A stretch of 64,000 bases of DNA from Escallonia rubra (lineage: Eukaryota; Streptophyta; Magnoliopsida; Escalloniales; Escalloniaceae): NCBI GenBank assembly GCA_033065855.1, contig JAVXUO010000153.1, positions 62,001 to 126,000 on the forward strand, given 5' to 3'. Positions 32,908-45,138 of the stretch are shown piece after piece. Below the pieces are notes generated by a model. It worked only from the letters and a program-made list of their open reading frames with translations, was not told the origin of the DNA and did no database searches. Positions within the stretch are counted from its first letter, which is position 1; every line of letters begins with the position of its first letter. The position numbers and the translations under genes are program-made.

Positions 32908-34433
32908 GGGTAAATTACACTAAAACCCCCTGAGGTTTGCCATAATTACACTCCACTACCGCTATTTTTAAAAATTACACGCTGCCCCCCCCCCCCCCCC
33001 TGCCGAGGTTTGTACCCACATTACACACAACTACACACATTTAACGGTAGGCCCAACTTCGTGAAAAGATTCCCTGACACACTACTTTATGCAATTTTCA
33101 TACCCAAAATACCCCCATTTGTTCTTTATACAAACCCCACCAGTTACCCCCAAGCCCATTTCTAGATCCAAACCAATCCATACCCTACAACCTTCGTCCA
33201 GGCTGACACTACCACCAGCAAGTCGTCCAGATGCTCAATTCTGCAAATTCTTCTCTCCATAGCCAACCAAAGAGAGATGAAGGTGAGAAACAAGGGAAAA
33301 GTACACACATCTCCCTCATCATCATCGGCGCCACCACCATCGCCGCTAAATGCCGAGGCTTTTTCTGTTATGAACCTTTTACCGGCGGCTATCTTGGCGC
33401 TGGTCTCAATCCTCTCCTTGCAAGACCGTGAGGTCCTGGCATACATGATTACCAGGTCAATGAAATCCACCAATCCAACCACTGTTTCTGACTAAAAGAA
33501 GAAGACCCAGAAGAAATCCAGCATGCCCCATAAGCCATCCGTGTTCGATTGCGAGTGTTTCGAATGTTACACGAGCTATTGGTTCCGGTGGGACTCTTCG
33601 CCCAACCATGAACTCATTCACCAAGCCATTGAAGCCTTTGAGGACCATTTGAGCAACGACGAGTAGCCATCGAAGAAGGTGAGGGGCAAAAAGAGGGACA
33701 AAAGTGGTCGCTTTGACTCGGTTAGATTTGCCGACACCACTTTGCCGGATGGAAAGCTCGGTGCGGCGGCGGTGTCGCAGCCGGAGAATAACGTCATTGA
33801 GGTGGCTTCGGCGGAAGAAGATGCTCGTGAGACATCGAAAGATGCTACGGAGGAAGTGGCACCGGTAAACGAGGAGGCAGCGGTGGCGGCCAGAGATGGT
33901 GCGGCGGTGAGTGGCCACAAGGGTTTGGCGAGAAAGGTACTGCCGGACATGTTAGGGCTGTTCAATCCCCGTCTCATGGGGGCTTTGGCTTTGGAGCTTA
34001 GAAAATGGAACTCCTCCTAATGAATTTTGTCATTGTTTTTACTCGAACATCCGATTTTTGTGGCGTTTTCCGGCGAGATGTCAATTTCCGGTCGATATAA
34101 TAGTCGAAAAGTTTTACTTTTTAAAGAAAAAATTGGATTGGACGAATGAATTTCCTTGTTTAAAATTTTTCTTAGTTGCTAAGCATTGTGAGTTGGTGAA
34201 ATGCAGGACAATGGAATAGACTCTGTGACTTTGCAACTTACCTTTTTTGACTGATTACCTCTTTGTTTGTAAAGAAGAAGATAAACAGTCTGAGGGGCAT
34301 TCATGTCTTTTTGCATTGCACCATTAACACCGTACGAGAAAAAGTTACTTTTTGAGCTGAGTGTAATTTTTAAAGATAGTGGTAGTGGAGTGTAATTACA
34401 TAAAATCTCAGGGGGTTTTAGTGTAATTTACCC
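32908..34433. mobile_element. Pack-type TIR transposon carrying a captured gene
   Basis: Terminal inverted repeats of ~70 bp start GGGTAAATTACACTAAAACC at the left and, reverse-complemented, at the right (gggtaaattacactaaaacc, ctgag, ttacactccactacc). The flanking TAA trinucleotides (32,905-32,907 and 34,434-34,436) fit a 3-bp PIF/Harbinger-type target duplication. However, the surrounding (TAA)n tract makes that ambiguous. There is no transposase; the interior is a near-complete copy of a plant gene. A 16-C run lies near 32,985. Confidence 0.8.
33277..34020 (+). pseudogene. Captured copy of an uncharacterised plant gene
   Basis: A single frame of 247 codons starts MKVRNKGKVHTSPSSSS. It continues with a hydrophobic stretch (LLPAAILALVSILSLQDREV), then FDCECFECYTSYWFRWDSSP and ELIHQAIEAFEDHL, an acidic middle, and ends GLFNPRLMGALALELRKWNS. 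From memory this matches a conserved angiosperm family of unknown function with the FDC-CF-CYTSYW signature. It is interrupted by TAA at 33,493-33,495 and TAG at 33,664-33,666, with no frameshift. It lies wholly inside the TIRs in the same orientation throughout and has no introns. Two stops show it is no longer coding as a whole. Confidence 0.75.
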
Positions 34434-34939
34434 TAATTAATAATAATTGAGTTCGAGTCGGTGAGTAAGGATTTATTAGTTTCCATCGTTTGTTAGCCTA
34501 GCTCCCGCAGTGTGAAAAAAAAAAAAGAAAGAAAGAAAGAAAAGAAAAGTAATTGAGTTTGAGTTTGAGTTTGTGAGAAAGGATTTATTAGTTTTCATTC
34601 TAGATTGTGGTAGACGAGTATCCATATCGCTTGGATGCTTATTCCCCGCCTTGCGATAGTTACATCAAGATCTACTATCCTTATTAATATTATTCTTAGA
34701 TTAAGAGGTTATGGTGGCTCATTCCCAAAGACAAGAGAAAGTCAAGCTCAGTAAGGCTTGCATACAAAATGGAGATTCAAACTTGTCTAAATCAATGGAT
34801 GCTCAGTTACACCCTAGAAGAACTAGACTATCTGGCACTTGAACTAGCTTTACTTATTTCGTACTCACTTTAGCCAGCTTGAACGGCAAGCCAAGGCAAG
34901 AAGAAGGAAGTTAGGGTAAGCGCTAAGACATAACTAACT

Positions 34940-35126
34940 AAAGAGGATAATAATTGTCGAAGTATATTGATTAGACAAAATTTTAGAATGATTAGAGTTA
35001 GTTTTTAAATTAAATAAGACTTACTAATATAAAAGATAATTAATTTGGTGACGTGTCATATAAAGAAGCGATGATGTATCGCGCAAAGAAGTTATCAATG
35101 TCTTTCTCGCTTCGATTATTATATAT
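34940..35126. repeat. 3' end of a Helitron-like repeat (truncated)
   Basis: Carries the family's 3' features (gacgtgtcatataaag, ctcgcttcg-attattatat) just before the next copy's 5' hairpin. The 5' part is missing. Confidence 0.45.
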
Positions 35127-37006
35127 TACTAATCCTGTAATCCGGGCAAGACCCGGGTCGGTTTTTGATTTTATCAAATGGTTTATGTATGTGTACCTTT
35201 AAGTGCCATTATATTTTCCAAAATGTGTCATATTCGTGTATTAAGGCCCGGGTCGGTTTTATTAAATGATTTATGTATGTCTACTTTTAAGTGCCATTAT
35301 ATTTTTCAAAATGTGTCATATTCATGTATTTCGCATAGAAAACAATGTTATAATGAAGAAAAGCACAATAAATCTATAATATTGAAATTGTTCCAGAATA
35401 CTTAATGCCAAACCGTTCCTACATCGGTTACCGCCGTTCAACATAATATATACGCTTATTTTTTCCAAATCTAATCATTATGTAATCAATTCTGCATAAT
35501 AAACAATCGATTGATCTTTCTTCAGCTGGTGTCGATTGCGCTGATTTGAATATTTTTGCCCTATTCGCTTGGTGTAAATGACTTGTGTCCTTGCAGCACA
35601 TCTCCCTTTGGCCTGGGCACCAATTGTCGCAATGTAACCGTATAATTCTGTCGATAACAAATTGGAGGGAAGAAGTGAGACACTATCATATCCCATGTCA
35701 AAGCATTGGATGAAGCTAGAAATTCCGGTTGTGTAACTATCAGAACCATTCAAAATACAAATTATTGCAATGGCATAGATGGCATCAATATATCTTGTCG
35801 CTGCAATGGGTTATATCTTTTCAATGCTTATTGCGAATGTGTTTCGTGTTGGGTGTTCAAAATAAATTTGTACCGCTGTTTGATGTATTATAGTGAAAAT
35901 TAAGACCTCATATATTAGTATATTAAATAGGTAGAAGGTGCAAAATAGATTTTTCACTCTTATAAAGTTTAGTAAAATATTACCGATAATACCTACGAAT
36001 TTTTTAATGATAAATTATAATAAAGAGTCATGATGCATGCGTGACTTTAATAGTAGATGTTTTTAAAGCACTTTTGGGGTGGTAGTAATGAAAAATAATA
36101 GTAAAGAGACATCAAGCATTTGTGACCCTACTAAGTAGAGATTTTTAAAGTAATTTTAGGATGTTAGTAGTGAAAATTAAGACCTTATATGTTAGTATAA
36201 TGAATATGTAGAGTTCAAGTAGGTGCAGAATTGATTTTCTACTCTTATAAAGTTTAGTGAAACTATGCCAATAATATCTGCGAATTTTTTAATAATAAAT
36301 TATAGTAAGAGTCATGATGCAGGTGTAACTTTAATAAGTAGAGATTTTTAAAGTAATTTTAGGATGTTAGTAGTGATAATTAAGGCCTTATATGTTAGTA
36401 TATTGAATATGTAGAGTTTTAGAAAGTGCATAATCGATTTTCTACTCTTATAAAGTTTAGTGAAATTATGCCAATAATACATGTGAATTTTTTTAATAAT
36501 AAGCTATAGTAATGAGTCATGATGCATGTGTAACTTTAATAAGTAGAGGTTTTTAAAGTATTTTTGAGATGTTAGTAGTAAAAATTAAGACCTTATATGT
36601 AAGTATATTGAATAGGTAGAATTTTAGAAGGTGCATAATTAGTTTTCTACTCTTATGAAGGTTAGTAAAATTATATCAATAATACCTGCGAATTTTTTAA
36701 TAATAAATTATAGTAAAGAGTCATGATACTTGTTCGTCTCTAATAAGTAGAAGTGAGAAATGAATGTGATATCAAAACAAAGGGTCATGGCGCATATGTA
36801 TCTCTAATAAGTAAAAGTGAAAAAGAAATGTGATATCAAAACAAAGAGGATGACGTGTCGCATAAGTAAAATGCGATGACGTGTCGCATAAGTAAAATGC
36901 GATGACGTGTAGTAAAATTAAAAGGGGTAAAAAAGGAAAAGAACACTAAAAAAAGCTCATGTGTCGCATCTACATCTTACAACGCTTCGTCTATTATATA
37001 TTTACT
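35127..37006 (+). mobile_element. Helitron-like repeat H1
   Basis: The 5' side has an imperfect hairpin ccgggcaagacccggg at 35,142-35,157. The 3' end reads acaacgcttcgtctattatat. The interior holds about four diverged ~215-280 bp units (35,880-36,750) with gtagagttttagaaggtgca, ttctactcttataaag and gagtcatgatgcatgtg, then gatgacgtgtcgcataagt repeats. A ~90 bp direct repeat lies at 35,155-35,330. No Rep/helicase is seen. The Helitron assignment rests on the hairpin/AT-rich end style only. Confidence 0.5.
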
Positions 37007-40000
37007 AGTTCAGTAACCCAGGCAAGGCCCGGGTGAGTTCTATCTAAATGCTATGAGTATGTTTGAGTTTTAACATATTTTGGTAGAGTTAAGGTTGGTA
37101 TTTAAGCATCGTGTCAATGGTTGTGAAAATTACGATTTATTCGTATTTTGAACCATCAAATTCAAACATATCGCATTCATGCACTTTACATATAAGCAAT
37201 ATCATAATCAAGAGAAATTCAATGAAAGCATATTCCCGAAATTATTTCATAATAGTAAAGCATGTTATAATGCCAATAAATTAGTAAGATTCCGAAATTC
37301 AAAATAAAGTATTCAAAAAGTGAAGTAGAAAATGAGTAATCAATTATTTCACTTCAAATTAGAATGTTACTTTGTTCTTTAGTATTTTAAGTACTAATTT
37401 TGTTTTTGTACAGAAAAGTTAAATTTCAAGAATTTATACACAAAATTATATTGACGCTATTTATTTTTCTTACCATATCCATATAAGTGTGGGACATTTT
37501 TTTAGTTTTTCACGTTATGTGGCGCAACATTGATCAACTGTTTTATTTTATAAGTACCTCAGATAGAACTTCTTACCATATTAAATTAGAAATCTACTAC
37601 AGTCATCTACAATGAAATTTAAGGTTTATAAAAGAAAGTACGAAAAAGGAGCAAATAATTTTTTTATTAAATAATTGTCTAGACTGAATAAACCTACTAA
37701 AAAAACATGACATAAGACCTTAGCAAAAATGGAAGTGAGTGGAGCTATTTTACTTCCTTTCAAACAACCAACCTTTTAAAATGTAGAAATAATCCTGAAA
37801 AGAGAAACTATAGTGTTATAGAGGCAATATTTGTATTCTAATTACTTTACTTCATCGTCATGTTCGGCGCTTTTTTGACCATTCATTTAATTTTGAATAT
37901 TTTGTAAGACAATTAATTTGAAAATATATGTGCATTGTACAATTAATTATTGTCTGAATGATCATAACAATGTCATATCATTTTACAAAATATTATTTTT
38001 TTATTTTGAGGCTAAACAATTATATATAACGGTGAATATTCGTAAAGTTGTCTAAACTGTTATAGATGGGGATATAATTGCGTAAGGTTAACAAATTCTT
38101 ACACTTCATCTTTGATTTGTAGATTGTTCATTAAGTTTTAAGCTTATAATTTATTAAAGTGATTATAGAAGTTTGTGAAGTTAGAATATCAAATATTTAA
38201 CATTATTTTTTGTAGCTTACCATGTATATACACTTGAATTCGAACATAATTAATTAAAAAACGGTTGCAGTCATTTGTATTGGAAAAGAAAAACCCTAAA
38301 AAAGGTGCACGAACTATACAATTAGTAATTTATTGTGTAGACGTAAATAGGCAACTAAAAATAGACATTGGAACTGAAATGGAAGCATGTGGAGTAATTT
38401 TAATTCATTTTAGATAAGGAATTGTTTTTACCTACTACCCATAAAAATTCCTGCAACCCTCTATACAAAACAGTTAATGATCGATAAATATGCTTAGTAT
38501 CATTTTTGTTGATGCCATAATTGACAATTTTTAAAAGTACCTTTTTAAAGTCACTAAATAACTGCCATTATTAATAGTATACAATGACCATTGAGTTTCA
38601 CCGTATGGGAGGCTGTAGGCATCTTTCTATGACCTAGGTAGCGGCCAAAAATTTCTTAGATAACCATCACTTTAAAAGATAGAATTAATCTTATAAAAGA
38701 AATTGGGTAGCATTACAGTGACAATCACTGTGTTTAATCGTTTCACTTCAATATTGTGTTCAACAATTTTTGGAGGTGCCGTTTTGATCTGTTTTTGAAG
38801 ATTTTCTAAAGTAACCAATTTAAGAATGCGTTACATTTGATTCTTTGTTTTTGGCATTTAAAGACTATATGATTTCTAATTTAGACTTTGAGTTATTATA
38901 TTAAAATTAATTTGTGACGTAAACTGTTATTTTAGCATTTCAAAGATAGTTAAAAATGAAGTCATATTCGTTTCATATTACTTATATAAAAATATGTTAA
39001 TTATTAATTTTTATTTTTGATACGTCGTCTTCATACTTTATATTTGTGAGATGTTATTATGTTATTTTAAAGTGCACTTAAGGTATTAACAGTCAAAATT
39101 AAGGCCTAATATATAAGTATATTCATTAGGCAGTGTTTCAAAAACTTTAGAGTTAGTTTCCGATAGGGTTATGAAAATTGGGCCAATAATAGCCACAATT
39201 TTTTAACAATAAATTATAATACATAGTTAATAAATAAGGTTGATGTATTGACTATGCAGAGTTTTAGAAAGTGTATAATTGATTTTCTACTCTTATAAAG
39301 TTAACTAAATTTGTGGTAATTATACCTCCAAAATTTTCAATAATAAGCTACAATAAAGAGTCATGATGCATATGTGACTATAATAAGTAGAGGTAGAATT
39401 GAAATGGAACACCAAGACAAACATGATGATGTGTAATTTATTTTTTCTTTATGTTTGAGTGTTTATTTTGTTATAAAAAGTATTTTTGAGTTATTACTAG
39501 TCAAAATGAAGTCATAATATGTTGATGCATTAATTAGGTAGAGTTTTAGAAGGTGTAGAAGAGATTTTTTACTCTTATAAGGGCTACTAAATTTATGGTA
39601 ATAATGACTCCGAATTTTTAATAATAAATTATACTAAAGAGTCATTATACATGTGTGACTTTAATAAGTAGAGGTAAAAGAGGAATAGAACACCTAAACA
39701 AACATGGTGACGTGTAATTTTTAATAATAAATTATACTAAAGAGTCATTATACATGTGTGACTTTAATAAGTAGAGGTAAAAGAGGAATAGAACACCTAA
39801 ACAAACATGGTGACGTATAATTAATGTTTCCTTTATGTTAGAGTGTTTATTTTGTTATTTAAAGTGTTTTTGAGGTGTTAATAATCAAAATTAAGTCTAA
39901 TTTGTTGATACATTGATTAGGTAGAGTTTTAGAATGTGTAGAATTAGTTTTTTATTCTTATAAGGTCAACTAAATTTATAATAATAATCACTCCGAATTT

Positions 40001-40211
40001 TTTATTAATAAAGATTCATGACCTATGTGAGACTTTAATAAGTAGAGGTAAAGGAGAAATGAAATGCCAAAACAAAGATGATGATGTGTTGTAAAATGGA
40101 AAAAGATGACGTGTCGCATAATTAAAAGGGGTAAAAAGGAAAAAAGAACTCCTAATAAAAAAGCTTACGTGTCGTCTCGACAACGTACAACGCTTCGTCT
40201 ATTATATATTT
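37007..40211 (+). mobile_element. Helitron-like repeat H2
   Basis: Begins ttactagttcagtaaccc with the hairpin caggcaaggcccggg (37,019-37,033) and ends acaacgcttcgtctattatat (~40,190-40,208). Same internal vocabulary as H1 (gtagagttttagaa, aaagagtcatgatgcat, gacgtgtcgcataa). It is about 3.2 kb of AT-rich DNA with no coding domain. Confidence 0.5.
39621..39826. repeat. 103-bp perfect tandem duplication inside H2
   Basis: The stretch from ataataaattatactaaaga (39,621) to catggtgacgtgtaattttt recurs exactly 103 bp later (39,724). The near-perfect identity marks it as much younger than the surrounding diverged units. Confidence 0.85.
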
Positions 40212-41265
40212 ATATGATTATATGACTAGTCTGGTAACCCGGGCAAGGCCCGGGTCGGTGTTATTTAACGACTTTTGCATCCGTACGCTCAAGTACCAAT
40301 ATATTTTGGTAGAGTTAAAGTTGGATATTTTTAGGCATTCTAAACCCATTTTGGTTTTGGGTGGATGCTTTTTTGTTTTCATTTTTTAATTTCTTTAGCC
40401 TCTCCTTTGATTCCCTAAAACACCTCAATAAATACCGTTTATATGTTTTCAACACTAATTTTCATGAATCACCTAAAGCACCATATATACTAAAATAGTA
40501 ATAACATAAAAAGCAATATAGCCTATTAGAACAGAAATGATACCTAGCAATACTGATAATACCTTGGTAGACCTTAAAACATGTTTCATCCAATAAAGAA
40601 TTATATCGCAATATGTCCCCTTAATGATGTTTTTAAGCATGAAGCGCACAGGCACGAACTTATCCAACTTCTTATGTGTTTTTTGTAACTAAATAAAGAA
40701 ACATTTAAGATGGATGAATATATATTATGAACCAATCTATAGACTTAATTCCACCAACCTGTTATATGTATTTAGGTAATCAATTATTAAGAAATAAAGA
40801 AATGCAGGCATATAAAGCAATTGCCGTACTTAGCTAATATCTAATGGAGATTCTGCGGACTAAAAGGTAGCTGATATGACGGTAGCCCGTTTATGAAGCT
40901 ATTTAAGATAAAGAGCATAACAATATATACATGCCACCACTTTAAAATATAGTGACGGTGCACTTAAGTGCACGATAATCTACCATTTTTGGTAGGACAT
41001 TTAGGTTTAAATGCAACATTGTTTCATTTGCCTTCATTATCTATTTAATGATAATAGCAATCCCATATTAATTTCATATACCTATTTGGAAACGTATGAG
41101 CAGAAAAGAGAGTGCAGCTTTGTGTTTCCTATATCAGTCTCAAAGCAAATTTGCAAGAATAAAATAAAAAGACAAACTCCATATTTTGATAGTGCAAAGT
41201 AAAATGATACAGCACTATATACCAAAAAATGTAACATTATGAATCATAAATTCTACTATGTATGG

Positions 41266-41700
41266 TGTTGTGGATGAAATCCGGAACCTGATTCGCGAAT
41301 AGACCTGCGCAACAAAAAGACAACACCGGTTACTCGCCGGAGAGATTTCCGGCGGAAAATCTCCGATGCTTAAGTCAGGAAATGCTTAAGATGGATTTAG
41401 TGTAAACTCAGATTAAATTACTTACCTCACATTGTTCTTCTTCTTTCTCTTTTATAGAGTCCACCCTACTTAGTGGTTAGTTATTCTCCCTTTAACTCGG
41501 GAGTTACCAGTCTAATGAGGGGTCACTCCTCTTAATGGGCAGTTACCGCTATTAAGTAGGGTTTATTGCCATGATGGGTAAGAAGTGGGAAGGTGGGGGG
41601 TTACTACTCTCTACTTCTTCATTAAGGAAGTAGCAGTTTTGAGCGTACCAGATGGTGACACGTGTCACAATCTCTCAGATGCTATTTTCTTTCCATATCA
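41266..41700 (-). repeat. 3' LTR of the Tat-type element
   Basis: 435 bp, plus-strand ends TGTTGTGG...CATATCA. The minus-strand TATA box (ctataaaag) is near 41,449-41,458. Followed by the plus-strand tract tttgccccccat (41,701-41,712), which is the polypurine tract in minus orientation. Confidence 0.95.
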
Positions 41701-41744
41701 TTTGCCCCCCATTCTATGTTCTTTTCGGAGGATATGGAATTATA

Positions 41745-42335
41745 GCATCACTACAGTTCCTTCCATTAGGAATTCGCCTACTCGGCTTGGCCAAGTAAGG
41801 GAAAGGCAACCAGCTCGTCTACTCGGCCTGGCCGAATAGATAAATATCATCTAGCTCGTCTACTCGGCCTGGCCGAGTGGAGACATCAACTAGATCGTCT
41901 ACTCGGCTTGGCCGGGTGGATACATACCAATTAGATCGTCTACTCCGTTTGGCCGAGTGGAGACATATCAATTAGATCGTCTACTCGGCTTGGCCGAGTG
42001 GAGACCTTTCAAGGTGCTCGTCTACTCGGTCTTGCCGAGTAGAGGCGTATCAATCTGCTTGTCTACTCGGCGTGGCCGAATAGAGGCGTGGCAACTAGCT
42101 CGTAGAGGCGTGTCATGGTGCTCGTCTACTCGGTCTTGCCGAGTAGAGGCGTATTAATCTGCTCGTCTACTCGGCGTGGCAACTAGCTCGTCTACTCGGC
42201 CTTGCCGAGTAGAGGCATGTCAAGGTGCTCGTCTACTCGGTCTTGCCAAGTAGAGGCGTATTAATCTGCTCGTCTACTCGGCGTGGCCGAATAGAGGCGT
42301 GGCAACTAGCTCGTCTACTCGGTAGAGGCTAGGAC
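41745..42335. repeat. Array of palindromic CTACTCGGCN(T)GGCCGAGTAG units
   Basis: About a dozen units of roughly 40-60 bp, each containing gtctactcggc followed by tggccgagtagagg or a variant. The two halves are reverse complements (ctactcggc / gccgagtag), so each unit can fold into a hairpin. Units degrade and vary in spacing. The array sits between the 3' LTR and the antisense gene's promoter. Confidence 0.9.
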
Positions 42336-42484
42336 CAAAGTAGCTCGTCCTTTTGGTTATGTTGTAGTCACAGTCGTGGGGTAATCAGGTAATTTTTCCC
42401 CCCAGTTATTTTACCGGATCTTGCCACGTGTCTGGGGTAAACCAACCGTCGCGAGATCTCACCCGTTGGATGACACACTCGTTT

Positions 42485-42494
42485 CTATATAAGG
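42485..42494 (+). promoter_or_regulatory. TATA box of the antisense gene
   Basis: ctatataagg lies ~190 bp before the likely ATG at 42,679, downstream of a gccacgtgtc word (G-box core cacgtg) at ~42,424. It points along the plus strand, opposite to gag-pol. Confidence 0.6.
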
Positions 42495-42678
42495 GGGAAA
42501 ACCTTTTACTCCTTTCACAACTTCTCATTTCTTCAAGTGTTGTTGAGAGAGGGTGAAGTTGTTTGGAGGCTTTGTTCAAAGGAGATTTTCCAAAGTGTTC
42601 GAAGGTTCTTCTCTTTCAAGTAAACTTCAAACTTGTTTTCAAATTTTCTTTTGAAATCTCTTGTTTTGATCTGAAATT

Positions 42679-44725
42679 ATGTCCAACTTGGATGAAGAAA
42701 CTGTTTCTGAGCCTAATGTTCAAGGCGTTAGGATATAGCCTACCTTTGATCCTTTATTTTTAGAAACCGGAGTTCCCTTAGTTCCTTTCCAAGAGTCAAG
42801 AGGGATCCCTGCTAGGGAAGTTTTAAGGGAGAGTGCTCAGTCTCCTAAGCCCCCTTTGACGCGCACACTCTTAGAAGCAGGCTAAGCAGTTACGACTTGA
42901 AACTTCTCCGTGAGCGCTGCGAAATTCCGCCGACTATAAAACTCAGGCTCCCCGATGAGAATGAATCGGCCAACATGACTACACTAGACGAGATTGGAGT
43001 TTATTGGGACATGTTCATCAATGGTTTTAGGGTTCCCCTTCATCCTTTCTTTATCAGAGTTTTGAAATTCTACGACCTTGCACCCGGCCAATTTTCTCCT
43101 CATGCATGGCGCTTCATGAGTTTCTTTATCTATCAGTGCCATAAGCTAGGTTTAAACCCTAGGGTTCGTGTGTTCAGATGGTTTTTTACTATCTGTGCGA
43201 TAACTAAGCATGTAGGTTGGCACTTTTTGAGTCGGCGCTCGAAGGCCGAGGCCAACCTATTTCCGCATCCACCGTCATCAAATCACCATTGGAAGGAAAG
43301 ATTTTTTTTTGTTAGATTGCCTAAGTCTCAAAGGAGGGAAGTCAATAGTGTATGGCTCCCTGAGTGCGAGACTAAAGCCTATAACAAATTAAAAGAAACG
43401 GATCTGACGGAGACTGACCTTGAACACATTGGGAAGCTTAAGGGGGCCATGCCTTTAGAGTCCTGGTATCCTTTGAGTAATGATCAGCTCCGCGAGTGCG
43501 GTATCATCTACCCTCTTGAGCCCCAAGATCTTGTTGACGAGGAAGATGAAGAGGAAGAGGAAGAGGGCGAAAATGATCCTGGTAAAGCTCTTACCAAACC
43601 TTAAGTTCGTCTAATCATGAATGGTAATCTTACTTGTGTTTTATGTGCAAAAAACATGTCGTCACGAGCGCAAGGAGATCAACCATTGTTCAACGCCCAA
43701 GGAGTTTTGGGGGATATAATCCCTGATGAGCTAGCTCCGATTCATGGAGTCGAGGAGGAGGAGATGCAAGACTTGGACTTTGGTGCTTTGGTTTCTGGGG
43801 GTCAGCCGAAGGCGACGGATACTCAAACCGAACACTATGTCCTGGGCTTGAGTTCAGTGGACAAGGGCAAGGAGACTTCCAAGAAACGAAAGGTCTCCAG
43901 TAAGGCTGGGAGCAGAGCTACGTCATCTTCTGTTCGTCCTGATACTCCGCATCGTCCTGCCTGGGGAGTGTCCATTGATGAGTCCGTGTTTAAGTCTCCT
44001 CGCACGGCATGGGATTGGTCTAGCCACACAATTATTCCCATGGATAGGAAGACGTTGTCAGGCTATGGCGTCACGGAGACGGCCAATGGGATGGTTCAGC
44101 TAATGTCGCAGGTTTACTTCTTCTTCTTTTCCTTCTTTTTTGAGAGTTTTGTTATTTCATTCTAACTCTTTGTTGTATAGGCTACGGCGCAAGTGCAGAT
44201 CGGCGCTGAGAAGCTGATTGCTGCATATAAGGTTTTGGACGAGGAGAAGAAGAATGTGATGATTGAGAACAACTTTCGCAGGGAGGCAGAGAAGAAAGTT
44301 GAAGACTTGAGCAAGAAGGTTGAGGTCTGGAACTGTCCAATGCCGGGCTGACTACTCGGATCACGGATTTGGAGGCCAAGAAGTCCACGGCGGGGTTTCA
44401 AGCTGTGCAATTGTTTAAGAGGTCTAAGGTTTTCTTAGATCAGCGTCTTCGTGACTCCAAAGGGGCGCTTGTGCATGGCTACAACGAATGCAAGAATGAT
44501 GTCTGGAAGGATCATCCTGAGCTTGACCTGAGTATTTACAAGCACAAGTTCGCCCGAGAGGTTGCTTCAGAGATCGAGCGTCGGGCCGAAGAGCTTGAAC
44601 GCAAGAAAGCTGCCAGTTCTCGTGCGCTCACCAGTCCTTCTGCGAGTCGCAGTGTAGGTGCTTCGGGGTCAGCGTCTGTGACTGCTTCAAGGCCGCCATT
44701 GCCTCAGGCTGGAGGTCGCTCCTAA
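42679..44725 (+). pseudogene. Antisense ORF of the Tat-type element, Transposase_28-like protein
   Basis: The probable start is atgtccaacttgg (42,679). A TAG at 42,736 and a frame change near 42,860 follow. The main frame then gives LRERCEIPPTIKLRLPDENE, GVYWDMFINGFRVPLHPFF and FYDLAPGQFSPHAWRFMSFF, matching the 'putative gypsy-type transposon' (Transposase_28) family. An acidic run (EDEEEEEEGEND) ends near 43,580. A TAA at 43,602 may be removed by an intron starting ctg-gtaaag. The second part carries a coiled coil and a clear 69-bp intron (44,112-44,180). Another 1-nt frameshift lies near 44,325, and the frame resumes to a TAA at ~44,725. The function of these proteins is unknown. This copy is degenerate. 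Confidence 0.8.
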
Positions 44726-45138
44726 GAGGTAGAAGTACCCAGAGACGTTACGGAGCAGGATGATTAGACTAGGCTTTGCTTTGTCTACTAGATTTTAGTC
44801 CTTGTAGCATCTTTTGAGATTCATTTTGCTGCTTCAGGGCTTTTAATGTGTAAGATCTTTGACTCTTTGAAGTTCTATTTTGGCATTCTTGCTTTGCAAA
44901 GTAAATATGTGAAATCTCTTTCCATTTCTAACGAATGAGGATACATTAATGGAAAAGAAACTTTGGGCTGCTAGGCTGCACGAAGCCGTAGAGCCGATTC
45001 TGAAAAAATAAACTAAAGACTACTAGGCTGTATAAAGCCGTAGAGTCCTAAGCAATAAAAAGAAACAATCCTGAGCATGAGCAAGATCTAGTGAATGAAT
45101 GAAAACAATCAAAGGCGCATGGGCCCCCTCGGTCTTGC
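44726..45138. other. Spacer between convergent antisense gene and pol
   Basis: About 410 bp without a gene. It contains two copies of a short motif (taggctgcacgaagccgtagag at ~44,972, and taggctgtataaagccgtagag at ~45,025) that may lie in overlapping 3' ends of the two transcripts. Confidence 0.5.

Larger units (their letters stand above)
32850..34930. repeat. Organelle-like repeat, copy 2, split by a Pack-type element
   Basis: The left part 32,860-32,907 (gcttgttagcctagccc) and the right part 34,434-34,930 match 28,466-28,950 in order. The TIR element at 32,908-34,433 interrupts it. The right part carries an extra (gaaa)n run near 34,515. Confidence 0.75.
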
